NCBI RefSeq assembly: GCF_013201035.1
Contig: NZ_CP053707.1
Span: 62,001-126,000 of the forward strand
Direction: 5' to 3'
Length of the DNA stretch: 64,000 nt
DNA from: Arthrobacter sp. NEB 688
Lineage (GTDB): Bacteria; Actinomycetota; Actinomycetes; Actinomycetales; Dermatophilaceae
Part shown: piece after piece, positions 54,573 to 64,000 of the stretch
How positions within the stretch are numbered: the first letter of the stretch is position 1
How the letters are laid out: every line of letters starts with the position of its first letter
Position numbers and translations under genes: made by a program
Notes under the pieces: model-generated
What the model saw: the letters and a program-made list of their open reading frames with translations, nothing else
Databases searched by the model: none
What the model was told of the DNA's origin: nothing

Positions 54573-54778
54573 CCGCCGATCGTAGGCCCACCCGGGGTCC
54601 CGTGGACGAGGCCCTGTCTCGCGCTCGGGTGGCGGCGTCCGTCCCCGTCGCCCGCCCTCCCGATGCGATGGTCCGGGCCCAGGGGCCTGTGGATAACTCC
54701 GGCGGCCGGTCGGCGGCCCGACCTAGCCTGCGGTCAGCGGGTGGTCACCGGGCCACCCACCAGCACCAGGGGGCTCCC

Positions 54779-55069
54779 GTGTCCGCACAGTTCCAGGTCG
54801 ACACCGAGCGCATCACCGCCGCCGCCGGCGACGTCGCCCGCATCTCCGCCGAGGTCGAGGGCCAGGTCGCCGCGATGACCGCCCGCCTCGTCGGGCTCCA
54901 GGACGCGTGGACGGGCAGCGCGTCGGCGCAGTTCCAGGGCGTCGTCGAGCAGTGGCGCGGCACCCAGCAGCAGGTGCGCGAGTCGCTCGACTCGATCGGT
55001 CGGGTGCTCGGCGCCGCGGGCGCGCAGTACGCCGAGGTCGAGGCGCAGGCCGTCCGGATGTTCTCCTGA
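54779..55069 (+). CDS. WXG100-family (EsxA-like) secreted protein
   Basis: The 96-residue helical hairpin protein has the WXG turn as Trp44-Thr45-Gly46 in LQDAWTGSASAQFQGVVEQWRGTQQQ. The C-terminal region has no obvious YXXXD/E export signal. Members leave through type VII secretion, usually encoded as a pair next to EccC; neither a partner nor a secretion gene is visible here, so it is an orphan locus. TAGCCT at 54724-54729 is a likely -10, and AGGGGG precedes the GTG. Confidence 0.9.
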   Translation: MSAQFQVDTERITAAAGDVARISAEVEGQVAAMTARLVGLQDAWTGSASAQFQGVVEQWRGTQQQVRESLDSIGRVLGAAGAQYAEVEAQAVRMFS

Positions 55070-55076
55070 CCCGGCG

Positions 55077-55595
55077 TCAGCGCAGGTCGAGCTTGAGACC
55101 GGCATGGGAGTGCACCCAGCCCAGGCCCTCGTAGAAGCGGCGTGCGTCCTCGCGCCGCAGGTCGGTCGTCAGCTGGGCCAGCACCGCGCCGTGGGCGCGG
55201 CCCCACGCCGCGGCCCACGCCAAGAGGGCCCTCCCGAGACCGGACCCGCGCAGGCCCGCGGCGACCCGGACGGCCTCGACCTGCAGCCGGGTCGCTCCGC
55301 CGCGCGAGAGACCGTGCAGCAGGGTCAGCTGCAGGGTCCCGACCAGCTGCCCCTCCTCGCTCCGCACGACGACGAGGAGCTGGTGGGGGTCGGCGTCGAC
55401 GGCGGCGAAGGCCTCGCGGTAGGGGGCGAGGCCTTCGCCACCGGGCGCGTCCGGGGCGGCCTCACGGCCGGCGCCGATGGGGTCGTCGCGCAGGAGGGCG
55501 ACGACCGCCGGCACGTCGGCGGCGCTCGCGCGCTCGAGCGTCACGACGTGCCCGGGCAGAGCGAGGCGCTGCGGCAGGTCGACGGAGGCATCCAC
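55077..55595 (-). CDS. GNAT-family N-acetyltransferase
   Basis: The 172-residue protein begins with VTLERASAADVPAVVALLRDDPIG, continues with VGTLQLTLLHGLSRGGATRLQVEAVRVAAGLRGSGLGRALLAWAAAWG (the acetyl-CoA-binding motif A, RGSGLGRAL) and ends with a C-terminal DARRFYEGLGWVHSHAGLKLDL. It acetylates an unknown small molecule or protein amine. The start is placed at the GTG 55595, seven bases after TAGCGT: leaderless. It converges with the WXG100 gene seven bases away. Confidence 0.88.
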   Translation of the reverse strand: MDASVDLPQRLALPGHVVTLERASAADVPAVVALLRDDPIGAGREAAPDAPGGEGLAPYREAFAAVDADPHQLLVVVRSEEGQLVGTLQLTLLHGLSRGGATRLQVEAVRVAAGLRGSGLGRALLAWAAAWGRAHGAVLAQLTTDLRREDARRFYEGLGWVHSHAGLKLDLR

Positions 55596-55667
55596 GCCGG
55601 TGACGCTACCGACCGGTCGGCTCCGCGATCGCATGGGCCGGGTGCGCGGGACCCCGCCCGGGGGCGG

Positions 55668-58229
55668 TCACTCCGTCGCGATGGCGCGCAGGACGTCGAG
55701 CCGGGCGGCCCGCCGGCCCGGCCACACCGCCGCGAGCACGCCGACGACCGCCGCGAGCCCGACGAAGCCCGCGAGCTGGAGCCACGGGACGGACAGCACG
55801 TCGATGCCGTCGTCGGCGAGCGAGCGCTGGAGCGCGACGGCGAACACCAGCCCCAGCACGACGCCGAGCACCGCCCCGAGCACCGCGATGGCCACCGACT
55901 CCAGGCGCAGCATGGTGCGCAGCTGGCGCCGGCTGAGGCCGACCGCCCGCAGCAGCCCGATCTCGCGCACCCGCTCGACGACCGAGAGGGCGAGGGTGTT
56001 GACGATGCCGAGCACCGCGATGACGACCGCGAGCCCGAGCAGGGCGTAGACGATGAAGAGCAGCTGGTCGATGGGCTTGCGCTGCTCGGCCGCGAACTGC
56101 TCCTGGTCGGCGACCCCGACGAGCGGCAGGTCCGCCACCGCGGCGTCGAGCGCCTTCTTGAGCGCGGGGCGGTCGGTGCCCGGCTCGGCGACGACGAAGG
56201 CCGACCGGTCCGTCGGCGGCACCCCGAGCTCGTCGAAGGTCCCGAGCGTCATCGTGACGTCGGACTGGAGCACGGCGTCCGGCTCGTAGGTGGCGACGAC
56301 GCGCCCCGTCGCCTTCGCGCCGGCGAAGGTGGTCGTCACCTCGTCACCCACCCGCAGGCCGAGGTCGGCGGCATGGGCGGTCGAGAGCGCGACGTCGCCG
56401 TCGCGCAGGGCCTCGAGCGAGCCGGCGGTCACGTCGGGCCGCGCGACACGCACGACACCGGCCGGGTCGACCCCGGTCGCGAACTCCCGGTCGCCGGCGA
56501 TCTCGACGCGGGCGCCGCGCACCCGCACGACCTCCTCGACGCCCGGGACCTTCTCGACGGCGTCGGTGATCGCGGCCGAGAAGCCCTGGCCGACGACGCT
56601 CGAGACGACGTAGTCCGCGACGATGTCCTCGGCGAGCGACTGGTCGAGGCTCGCCTTGGCCGAGGCCCCGAGCACCGACATGAGGGTGACGAGCGAGACG
56701 CCGATCATCAGCGCCGAGGCCGTGGCCCCGGTGCGGCGGGGGTTGCGTCGGGCGTTCTGCTCGGCCATCCGGCCCACGGCCCCGAACGCCCGCCGGTACA
56801 GCGCCCCGAGGACGCCGAGCACCGGGCGGCCGAGCACGGGGCTGAGCAGCGCCGTGCCGACGAGCACCCCGAAGGTGCCGACGCCGAGCACGTAGGTCGG
56901 CTCGCTGCCCCACCCGAGGAGCCCGCCGACGATGCCGACCACGCCGGCGGCGAGCAGCAGCGCACCGACGGCGACCCGCCAGCGCAGGCCGCCCTCGGCG
57001 AGCACGGCGTCGTCGCGCATCGCGGCGACGGGCGGCACCCGCCCGGCCCGGCGGGCCGGCAGGTAGGCCGAGAGGACGGTGACGAGCACCCCGACGGCCA
57101 GCGCCACGACGACGGTCCGGGCCTCGAGGACGAGCGGCGTCGAGCCGAGGTCGAGCCCCACCCGCCCGAATACGGCCCGGATGCCGATGGCCAGCAGCAC
57201 CCCGAGCCCCACGCCGAGCGCGGACCCGACGAAGCCCACGATGGCCGCCTCGACGAGCACCGAGCGCGCCACCTGCCGACGGCTCGCCCCGATGGCCCGC
57301 AGCAGCGCGAGCTCGCGGCTGCGCTGCGCGACGAGGATCGAGAACGTGTTGACGATGAGGAACGCGCCGACGGTCAGGGCGACCCCGGCGAAGACGAGCA
57401 GGAAGGTCGTGACGAACGAGAGCGCCTCGTCGATGCGCGTCGCCGCGCGCGCGGAGGTCGCGTCGCCGGTGTCGGCCCGGAAGCCCTCGGGGAGCACGGC
57501 CTGGACCGAGCGCAGCAGCTGGTCCTGCGTCGTGCCCTGTGCGGCGGTGACCCAGACGGTCGACCATCCCGTGCCGCCGTCGAGGAAGAGCTGCTGGGCC
57601 TGCCGGGCGTCGAACATCACGACGCTCGCGCCGACGAGCGAGCTGCCGCCGAACTCGGCGGTGCCGACGAGCGTGGCCTCGATGCGCGGCTGCGCGCCGG
57701 CGGTGAGCAGGGGCACGGTGTCGCCGAGCCGCCAGCCGGAGCGCTGCGCGGACGTGGCGTCGAGGACGATCTCGCCCTCCGCGGCGGGGTAGCGCCCGCT
57801 CTTCAGCGTCGCCGACGGCGTGCCGTTCGCGGCCGGCCCCGAGCTGTACGAGACCCCGATGCCGGGGGGCCCTCCTCCGCCGACGAGCTTGCCCTGGCGG
57901 TCGACGACGAACGTGCCGAAGGTCGTCACGCGCCCGTCCGCGCGGGCGGCGCCGGGCACACCCGCCAGCGTGGTGACGAGGTCCTCGGGCACGGTGCGCA
58001 CGGCGGCCGCGCCGAGCGGACCCCCACCCCCGCCCGCTTCGTCGGCGCTGCCCGGCCGGACGATGACGTCGCCGACGGCGCCGCTCGTCAGCCCGGTGAA
58101 GGCGCGGTCGAGGGTGTCGGTGAACACGTAGGAGCCGGCGACGAAGGCCACCCCGAGCACGACGGCGACACCGCTGAGCAGCAGCCGCACCTTGTGCGCG
58201 AGGATGCCGCGCAGCGTCGCGCGCAGCAC
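55668..58229 (-). CDS. ABC permease, FtsX/MacB type with two FtsX domains
   Basis: The 853-residue protein has one membrane helix at the N terminus, a large extracytoplasmic domain (residues ~45-250), then two FtsX-type four-helix permease units (AFLIVNTFSILVAQRSRELALLRAIGASRRQVARSVLVEAAIVG and the repeat LGIVNTLALSVVERVREIGLLRAVGLSRRQLRTMLRLESVAI). It should form a complex with the ATPase encoded just upstream and export or release a hydrophobic substrate. Its GTG starts two bases before the ATPase stop region. Confidence 0.92.
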   Translation of the reverse strand: MLRATLRGILAHKVRLLLSGVAVVLGVAFVAGSYVFTDTLDRAFTGLTSGAVGDVIVRPGSADEAGGGGGPLGAAAVRTVPEDLVTTLAGVPGAARADGRVTTFGTFVVDRQGKLVGGGGPPGIGVSYSSGPAANGTPSATLKSGRYPAAEGEIVLDATSAQRSGWRLGDTVPLLTAGAQPRIEATLVGTAEFGGSSLVGASVVMFDARQAQQLFLDGGTGWSTVWVTAAQGTTQDQLLRSVQAVLPEGFRADTGDATSARAATRIDEALSFVTTFLLVFAGVALTVGAFLIVNTFSILVAQRSRELALLRAIGASRRQVARSVLVEAAIVGFVGSALGVGLGVLLAIGIRAVFGRVGLDLGSTPLVLEARTVVVALAVGVLVTVLSAYLPARRAGRVPPVAAMRDDAVLAEGGLRWRVAVGALLLAAGVVGIVGGLLGWGSEPTYVLGVGTFGVLVGTALLSPVLGRPVLGVLGALYRRAFGAVGRMAEQNARRNPRRTGATASALMIGVSLVTLMSVLGASAKASLDQSLAEDIVADYVVSSVVGQGFSAAITDAVEKVPGVEEVVRVRGARVEIAGDREFATGVDPAGVVRVARPDVTAGSLEALRDGDVALSTAHAADLGLRVGDEVTTTFAGAKATGRVVATYEPDAVLQSDVTMTLGTFDELGVPPTDRSAFVVAEPGTDRPALKKALDAAVADLPLVGVADQEQFAAEQRKPIDQLLFIVYALLGLAVVIAVLGIVNTLALSVVERVREIGLLRAVGLSRRQLRTMLRLESVAIAVLGAVLGVVLGLVFAVALQRSLADDGIDVLSVPWLQLAGFVGLAAVVGVLAAVWPGRRAARLDVLRAIATE

Positions 58230-58230
58230 G

Positions 58231-59022
58231 TCAGGCCTCCGACTCGGCCAGGCGCGCCATCCACTCGAGGACCGCCTCGGGCGTGGGCTCCCGCAGCTCG
58301 CCGACGACGTGGCCGTCGGCGAGGAAGACGACGCGGTCGGTCCAGCTCGCCGCGCCGGGGTCGTGGGTGACCATGACGACGGTCTGCCCGTGGGTGTCGA
58401 CCGAGCGGCGCAGGAAGCCGAGGACCTCGGCGCCGGAGGCGGAGTCGAGGTTGCCGGTCGGCTCGTCGGCGAAGACGACGTCGGGGCGGCCGACGAGCGC
58501 CCGCGCGCAGGCGACCCGCTGCTGCTGCCCGCCCGACAGCTCCCCGGGGCGGTGGCCGAGGCGGCTGCGCAGCCCGACCGTGTCGACGACCTCGTCGAAC
58601 CACGCCTGGTCCGGCTTGCGGCCGGCGATGGCCAGCGGCAGGACGATGTTCTCCTCCGCCGTGAGCGTCGGCACGAGGTTGAAGGCCTGGAAGACGAAGC
58701 CGATGCGGTCGCGCCGCAGCTCGGTCAGGCGGCGCTCCTTGAGCGTCGTGAGGTCGACGTCACCGAGGTAGACGTGGCCCGAGCTCGACGCGTCCAGGCC
58801 CGCGGCACAGTGCATCAGCGTCGACTTGCCCGAGCCGGAGCGGCCCATGATCGCCGTGAACTCGCCCGCGTGGAGGTCGAGGGTGACGTCGTCGAGCGCG
58901 ACGACCCGGGTGTCGCCGGAGCCGTACACCTTCGTGAGGTTCTCGACCCGCGCGGCGGGCGGGCGGGCCGGCGGGGCGGCGGACGCGCCGGCCGGGCCGG
59001 GCTGGGACTCGGCGACGCTCAT
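58231..59022 (-). CDS. ABC ATPase of MacB/LolD type
   Basis: The 263-residue protein shows Walker A IMGRSGSGKSTLMHC, Q-loop FVFQAFNLVPTLTAEENIVLPLAI, signature LSGGQQQRVACARAL, Walker B VVFADEPTGNLDSASG and H-loop VMVTHDPGAAS. The N-terminal 25 residues are Ala/Pro-rich. It powers the FtsX-type permease beside it. It overlaps the phosphatase stop by ATGA (59019-59022). Confidence 0.94.
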   Translation of the reverse strand: MSVAESQPGPAGASAAPPARPPAARVENLTKVYGSGDTRVVALDDVTLDLHAGEFTAIMGRSGSGKSTLMHCAAGLDASSSGHVYLGDVDLTTLKERRLTELRRDRIGFVFQAFNLVPTLTAEENIVLPLAIAGRKPDQAWFDEVVDTVGLRSRLGHRPGELSGGQQQRVACARALVGRPDVVFADEPTGNLDSASGAEVLGFLRRSVDTHGQTVVMVTHDPGAASWTDRVVFLADGHVVGELREPTPEAVLEWMARLAESEA

Positions 59023-60827
59023 GGGGCCACGCTAGGCGACGCCGTGCGGGCGGCCGCCGCGGGGACCACCCGGTGGTCCGAGGGGCCGTCGTCGGTGGGC
59101 CGCGCCGTCACGGAGCCCGGCGGGTCGAGGTGCACCGACCAGACCTCGCGCAGCCACGGGTGGTCGTGGTCGGTGCCCTCGACCATCCCGGTGACCCACG
59201 TGAGGTCGAGACCGTCCGGCAGCACCCGGCAGAGGGCGACGTTGTTGTCGAACCACGGCCCCTCGGTGACCGTCCAGGGGTAGGCCGGGTCCGGCACGCG
59301 CCGCGAGGCCGACGCCAGCAGGCGCATCGGGCGCACGAGGGAGCGGGTGAGCATCGAGATGACGACGCGCACGCCGCGCGGCATCGGGTTGCGGATCGGC
59401 GAGCAGACGGCCTGGACGATCCGCGAGCGCGCGCCGTGCGCTGCCGGGTCGGTGACCTCGGCGAGGTAGGAGTTGTGGACGTCGCCGGAGAGGAAGGTGA
59501 CGGTGTCGGGCGCCGGCCCGCGGTGGCCGCGCGCGAGGTCCATCACCATCTCGAAGACTTCGTCGAAGCCGGCGTTGAAGGCGGCCCAGTGCTCGAGGTC
59601 GACGACCCGGCGCACCCGCTCCGCGACGTGCGAGGCCCGGCGTCCGTAGGCGCCCTGCGCGACCGCCTCGTCGATGGCCTCGAAGTCGTGCAGCCCCGGC
59701 GGCAGGAGGAAGGGCAGCGACGTGCCGACGAAGACGTGCCGGTACCCGCCGCGCAGCGTCTCGTCGAGCCACGCGGTCTCGGTGGCGTCGAGGATCGAGC
59801 GGTGGTCGGGCTCCAGGTGGCGGGCGGCGCGGGAGTCCAGGACGACGAGCAGGCAGTCGCCGAGCTCGCGGGTGTGGCTCCAGCGGTAGGTCTCGGGCTC
59901 GGCGTCGGCCCGGGCCGCGAGGGCGTCGAGCACCGCCGTGAGGTCGAGCTCGTCGACGACGGCGCTCGTGCCGCGGGCCGCGTGGTCGGTCGCGTGCTCG
60001 AGGACGAGCCGGAAGACCTCCTCCTGCGCGAGCTCGGCCGGCGAGAGGTTGCCGATGTGCTGGTGGACCCAGTACGACGCGAGCCCGGAGACGATGCGCT
60101 CCTGCCACCACGTCGTCGCGCGCATCTCGCGGCGCCAGGACCACGAGGTGTTCCAGTCGTCGCGGATGTCGTGGTCGTCGAAGATCATCGCCGACGGCAC
60201 GGTCGAGAGCAGCCAGCGGATGACCGGCTCGACCCACGTGATGCGGTAGAGCTCGTCGTACTCCGCGTAGTCCTTGATCTCCTCGTACGGCGGCTCGTCG
60301 AGGCTGCGCCGGGCCCGCATGAAGGCCTCGAGCTCCGGGTGCGGCGTCGTGTCGGCGTAGACCTGGTCGCCGAGGAGGACGAGCAGGTCGGGCCAGCCGG
60401 CCTCCGGCGCGTCGCGCAGCGTGACGGCAAGGCTGCGCAGGGCGTCGACGCCGTGGCGCCGCACGCCCTCGTCGTCGTGCGACCCGGTCGTGCGGCACGA
60501 GCCGAACGCGAAGTGGGGCATCCGGGCGGGGTCGAGGGTGCGGATGCGGCTCGGCGGCGCGCCCTCGAGCGGCCAGACGCGCTCGTCGTCGACGAGCACC
60601 TCGTAGGGGTCGTCGGTGCCGGGGAGGAGGCCGTCGCAGACGACGAGGGCGTAGTGCGACCCGTGGACGCGGAAGGTCGGCGCACTCCAGCGCCGACCGT
60701 CCCGGACGACGGTGACCGTCGCGGCGCGGGCGGTGCGCACCCACACGGTGGCCGAGACCTCGTCGACGTGGCGCAGCAGCGGGCCGAGGACGAGGGGGTG
60801 GGCCTCGCCGGGCTCGGGGTGGCTCAT
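59019..60827 (-). CDS. PhoD-like alkaline phosphatase/phosphodiesterase
   Basis: The 602-residue protein carries the PhoD metallophosphatase signature: FAFGSCRTTG, PDLLVLLGDQVYADTTPH, SAMIFDDHDIRDDWN, WSHTRELGDCLLVVLDSRAARHLEPD and HNSYLAEVTDPAAHG, with many metal-binding His/Asp residues. No signal peptide is visible at the N terminus, unlike secreted PhoD, so it may act in the cytoplasm or leave by another route. The ATG at 60827 follows GATGAGGAC. Its stop overlaps the ABC ATPase start, making an operon of phosphatase and transporter. Confidence 0.9.
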   Translation of the reverse strand: MSHPEPGEAHPLVLGPLLRHVDEVSATVWVRTARAATVTVVRDGRRWSAPTFRVHGSHYALVVCDGLLPGTDDPYEVLVDDERVWPLEGAPPSRIRTLDPARMPHFAFGSCRTTGSHDDEGVRRHGVDALRSLAVTLRDAPEAGWPDLLVLLGDQVYADTTPHPELEAFMRARRSLDEPPYEEIKDYAEYDELYRITWVEPVIRWLLSTVPSAMIFDDHDIRDDWNTSWSWRREMRATTWWQERIVSGLASYWVHQHIGNLSPAELAQEEVFRLVLEHATDHAARGTSAVVDELDLTAVLDALAARADAEPETYRWSHTRELGDCLLVVLDSRAARHLEPDHRSILDATETAWLDETLRGGYRHVFVGTSLPFLLPPGLHDFEAIDEAVAQGAYGRRASHVAERVRRVVDLEHWAAFNAGFDEVFEMVMDLARGHRGPAPDTVTFLSGDVHNSYLAEVTDPAAHGARSRIVQAVCSPIRNPMPRGVRVVISMLTRSLVRPMRLLASASRRVPDPAYPWTVTEGPWFDNNVALCRVLPDGLDLTWVTGMVEGTDHDHPWLREVWSVHLDPPGSVTARPTDDGPSDHRVVPAAAARTASPSVAP

Positions 60828-60920
60828 GTCCTCATCCTGCCGTCCGAGGCTGGGCGGCGGCTGTGGGTGAGCACCCGGAGCCGACCCCTGTCCCACCCCG
60901 GGACGGCGGTCGCCGGAACG

Positions 60921-60958
60921 CCGACGGGCGGCCCTCCGTGAGGAGGACCGCCCGTCGG
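60921..60958 (-). terminator. Terminator after groEL
   Basis: CCGACGGGCGGCCCTCC (60921-60937) pairs with the 17 bases at 60942-60958 with one G-U-type mismatch and a GTGA loop. It lies 25 bases beyond the groEL stop. Confidence 0.8.
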
Positions 60959-60983
60959 TCGTGACCCGTGGTGCGTCAGGGGC

Positions 60984-62687
<1,704 letters not shown>

Positions 62688-62726
62688 TCACCGTCGGCGC
62701 ACCTGCCCTCACCGGACCGGTCTGTT

Positions 62727-62753
62727 CTGTCACTCTCATGGTGAGAGTGCTAA
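62727..62753. promoter_or_regulatory. CIRCE-like element 1 of groEL
   Basis: CTGTCACTC-N9-GAGTGCTAA: the right arm is a perfect CIRCE half-site, the left arm degenerate. It should bind HrcA. Confidence 0.7.
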
Positions 62754-62762
62754 TGGCCATTA

Positions 62763-62789
62763 TTGGCACTCTCACCCGGAGAGTGCAAA
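62763..62789. promoter_or_regulatory. CIRCE element 2 of groEL
   Basis: TTGGCACTC-N9-GAGTGCAAA, a close match to the CIRCE consensus TTAGCACTC-N9-GAGTGCTAA, 36 bp from the first copy. The minus-strand promoter overlaps it. Confidence 0.85.
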
Positions 62790-62824
62790 CGCTGCCTGAG
62801 GGGCACCGACTCCGGCGGACCGGC

Positions 62825-63292
62825 TCAGAGCGCCGGGTCGACGCCCTCGACGTGGACGCGCAGGGAGGCATCCGCCTCGGAGGCGACCGGGTCGCCGAGG
62901 TCGGCGACGAAGACCGCGACCGCCTCGCGCGCCGGGTTGCCGTCCAGCTCGTGGAGCACCTCGCGCCACGCGGCGAGGTTCGGGTGCGGCAGGTCGGTGC
63001 AGGCCTCGGCGGGCGCGAGCGACTCGACCGCGGCCTCGAGGTCGGAGCGCGAGAGCGGCAGGGTGGCCGTCGAGCCGTCGTGGCCGAGCACCGTCGCGAG
63101 GACGACCGTCGCGAGGGCCGGGCGCCCGCCGGGGGTGGCCGTGACGTGCGGGAAGACCCAGTCCGGGGTCGAGGACGCCGGCGACAGGCCCACCGCGTGC
63201 GCCGCGGGCTCCCGCCAGCCGTCGATGCGGTCCACGAGGTGCGCGCGGATCGCCGCGAGTCCGTCCGGGGTGCTCCAGTCCAGGTCGCTCAT
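62825..63292 (-). CDS. Conserved hypothetical protein
   Basis: The 155-residue protein begins MSDLDWSTPDGLAAIRAHLV, continues with PDWVFPHVTATPGGRPALATVVLATVLGHDGSTATLPLSRSDLEAAVESLAPAEACTDLPHPNL and ends with DGNPAREAVAVFVADLGDPVASEADASLRVHVEG. No membrane segment or known motif is present, and I do not recognise a family. It is divergent from the Pit transporter gene and ends just before the groEL control region. Confidence 0.7.
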   Translation of the reverse strand: MSDLDWSTPDGLAAIRAHLVDRIDGWREPAAHAVGLSPASSTPDWVFPHVTATPGGRPALATVVLATVLGHDGSTATLPLSRSDLEAAVESLAPAEACTDLPHPNLAAWREVLHELDGNPAREAVAVFVADLGDPVASEADASLRVHVEGVDPAL

Positions 63293-63361
63293 CCCCCCAT
63301 CCTGACAAAGACGGCCGCCCGGCGCGCCCCGCACGCCCCGTGCGCCGCACCGGCCCCATGC

Positions 63362-63405
63362 GCCGGATGAACAGCGGGTGAACGACGACCCCCGTCTTGG
63401 TGAAG
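63362..63405. promoter_or_regulatory. PHO-box-like direct repeats before pit
   Basis: On the minus strand: CTTCACCAAGA (63395-63405), an 11-base gap, GTTCACCCGCT (63373-63383) and GTTCATCCGGC (63362-63372), all in 11-bp phase. This matches the actinobacterial PhoP PHO-box form (GTTCACC-N4 direct repeats). It lies 30-75 bases upstream of the phosphate transporter. Confidence 0.7.
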
Positions 63406-63434
63406 CGAGGGTTGCCGCCCCAGACTGGTGCCTC

Positions 63435-64000
63435 GTGGACGCAGCGACCCTCATCCTCGTGCTCGTCATCGTGACGGCCCTGGCCTTCGACTTCACGAAC
63501 GGCTTCCACGACACGGCCAACGCGATGGCGGCGTCGATCTCCACCGGGGCCCTCGCGCCCAAGGTGGCGGTCGGCCTCAGCGCGGTGCTCAACCTCGTCG
63601 GCGCCTTCCTGTCCGTCGAGGTCGCCCTCACCGTGTCGAACGCCGTCATCAAGATCCAGGACAAGAGCGGCGCCCCACGGCCCGAGCTCCTGACCGGTGG
63701 CGGTGAGGCGCTGCTGCTCATCGTGCTCGCCGGCCTCGTCGGCGGCATCGTCTGGAACCTCTTCACCTGGCTGCTCGGCCTGCCCTCGAGCTCCTCGCAC
63801 GCCCTGCTCGGCGGCCTGACCGGCGCCGGCGCCGCGGGCCTCGGCCTCGCGGGCGTCAAGTGGACCGGCGACGGCACCAAGCTCGACGGCGTCGTCGGCA
63901 AGATCCTCCTGCCCTCGCTGCTCTCCCCCGCCGTCGCGCTCGCCGTCGCGTTCATCGGCTGCTGGCTCGTGCACCGCATCACCGCCTCGGTCATGGACCG
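63435..64000 (+). CDS. pit: PitA-type low-affinity phosphate transporter, 3' end outside window
   Basis: The first ~188 residues of a Pit-family permease begin TLILVLVIVTALAFDFTNGFHDTANAMAASISTGALAPKVA, the family signature (TNGFHD.AN). Helices with LLGLPSSSSHALLGGLTGAGAAG follow. It moves inorganic phosphate (as metal-phosphate) with protons. PHO-box-like repeats upstream point to PhoP control. A CAGACT box lies eight bases before the GTG. The window ends before the protein's C-terminal half. Confidence 0.93.
   Translation, partial: MDAATLILVLVIVTALAFDFTNGFHDTANAMAASISTGALAPKVAVGLSAVLNLVGAFLSVEVALTVSNAVIKIQDKSGAPRPELLTGGGEALLLIVLAGLVGGIVWNLFTWLLGLPSSSSHALLGGLTGAGAAGLGLAGVKWTGDGTKLDGVVGKILLPSLLSPAVALAVAFIGCWLVHRITASVMD

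Noticed and set aside
60828-60980. PHO-box candidates before the PhoD-like gene
   Set aside because: Only one weak GCTCACCC half-site appears and no phased second copy, unlike the pit upstream region.

Overview
The window is chromosomal DNA of a very high-GC actinobacterium. The markers are GTG starts, G/C at nearly every third codon position, an IdeR-type iron regulator with a full set of metal ligands, F420-type oxidoreductases, a GAF-ANTAR regulator, a c-di-AMP riboswitch in front of an NlpC/P60 hydrolase, a groEL without groES controlled by CIRCE, and conserved DUF3027/DUF2530/serC/citrate synthase neighbours. A member of the Micrococcales (Intrasporangiaceae-like) is my best guess; that is inference. 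I saw no tRNA, rRNA, CRISPR array, insertion sequence or prophage.

Layout. 1-8.7 kb: a partial glycosyltransferase, an EamA permease, an F420/LLM oxidoreductase, an acyl-CoA synthetase with a LuxR regulator, a PPOX/F420 protein and a GAF-PAS kinase/response regulator pair. 8.8-17.8 kb: a lactate module made of an LldR-like regulator with three operators, lactate permease, overlapping lutA-lutB-lutC, then ppsR and PEP synthase, so lactate to pyruvate to PEP is encoded in one run. 17.8-26.1 kb: an ANTAR regulator, a stress-type SDR, a small Cys-pair protein, a 41-bp tandem repeat, a SigB/SigF-like sigma factor, two neighbours (SRPBCC, amine-oxidase-like) with SigF-like promoters, and an ABC exporter with a candidate iron box. 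26.2-29.1 kb: two secreted wall enzymes sharing a KP-rich linker, one under a c-di-AMP riboswitch, both with 11-bp-phased MtrA-like repeats, then ideR.

29.2-46.5 kb: MFS permeases, a hot-dog-like protein, an SDR, a HEAT-like protein, pdxH, a NYN-LOTUS protein, citrate synthase, a six-copy 51-bp tandem repeat, serC, a MarR/MFS/29-residue coupled set, an NCS2 purine permease, DUF2530, DUF3027, a cold-shock-domain protein, an MFS permease and a hydroxymethylglutaryl-CoA-lyase-like enzyme. 46.5-55.6 kb: a DUF4190-like protein, a PhoP/PhoR-like two-component pair, an HtrA protease, a DUF2339-like giant membrane protein, an HD protein, a DUF4031-Nudix fusion, an orphan WXG100 protein and a GNAT enzyme. 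55.7-64 kb: a coupled PhoD-phosphatase/ABC/FtsX-permease operon, groEL with two CIRCE elements, a hypothetical protein and a truncated Pit phosphate transporter behind PHO-box-like repeats.

Regulation is unusually readable. There are candidate sites for LldR, HrcA, MtrA, PhoP (PHO box), IdeR, SigF/SigB and MarR types, plus many leaderless starts (TANNNT six to eight bases before the start codon). No classical mobile or defence system is visible. The least explained sequences are the 41-bp and 51-bp tandem repeats, a 19-bp palindrome present twice in inverted orientation, two terminators sharing a sequence, and a 19-bp motif shared by three promoters around the LuxR gene.
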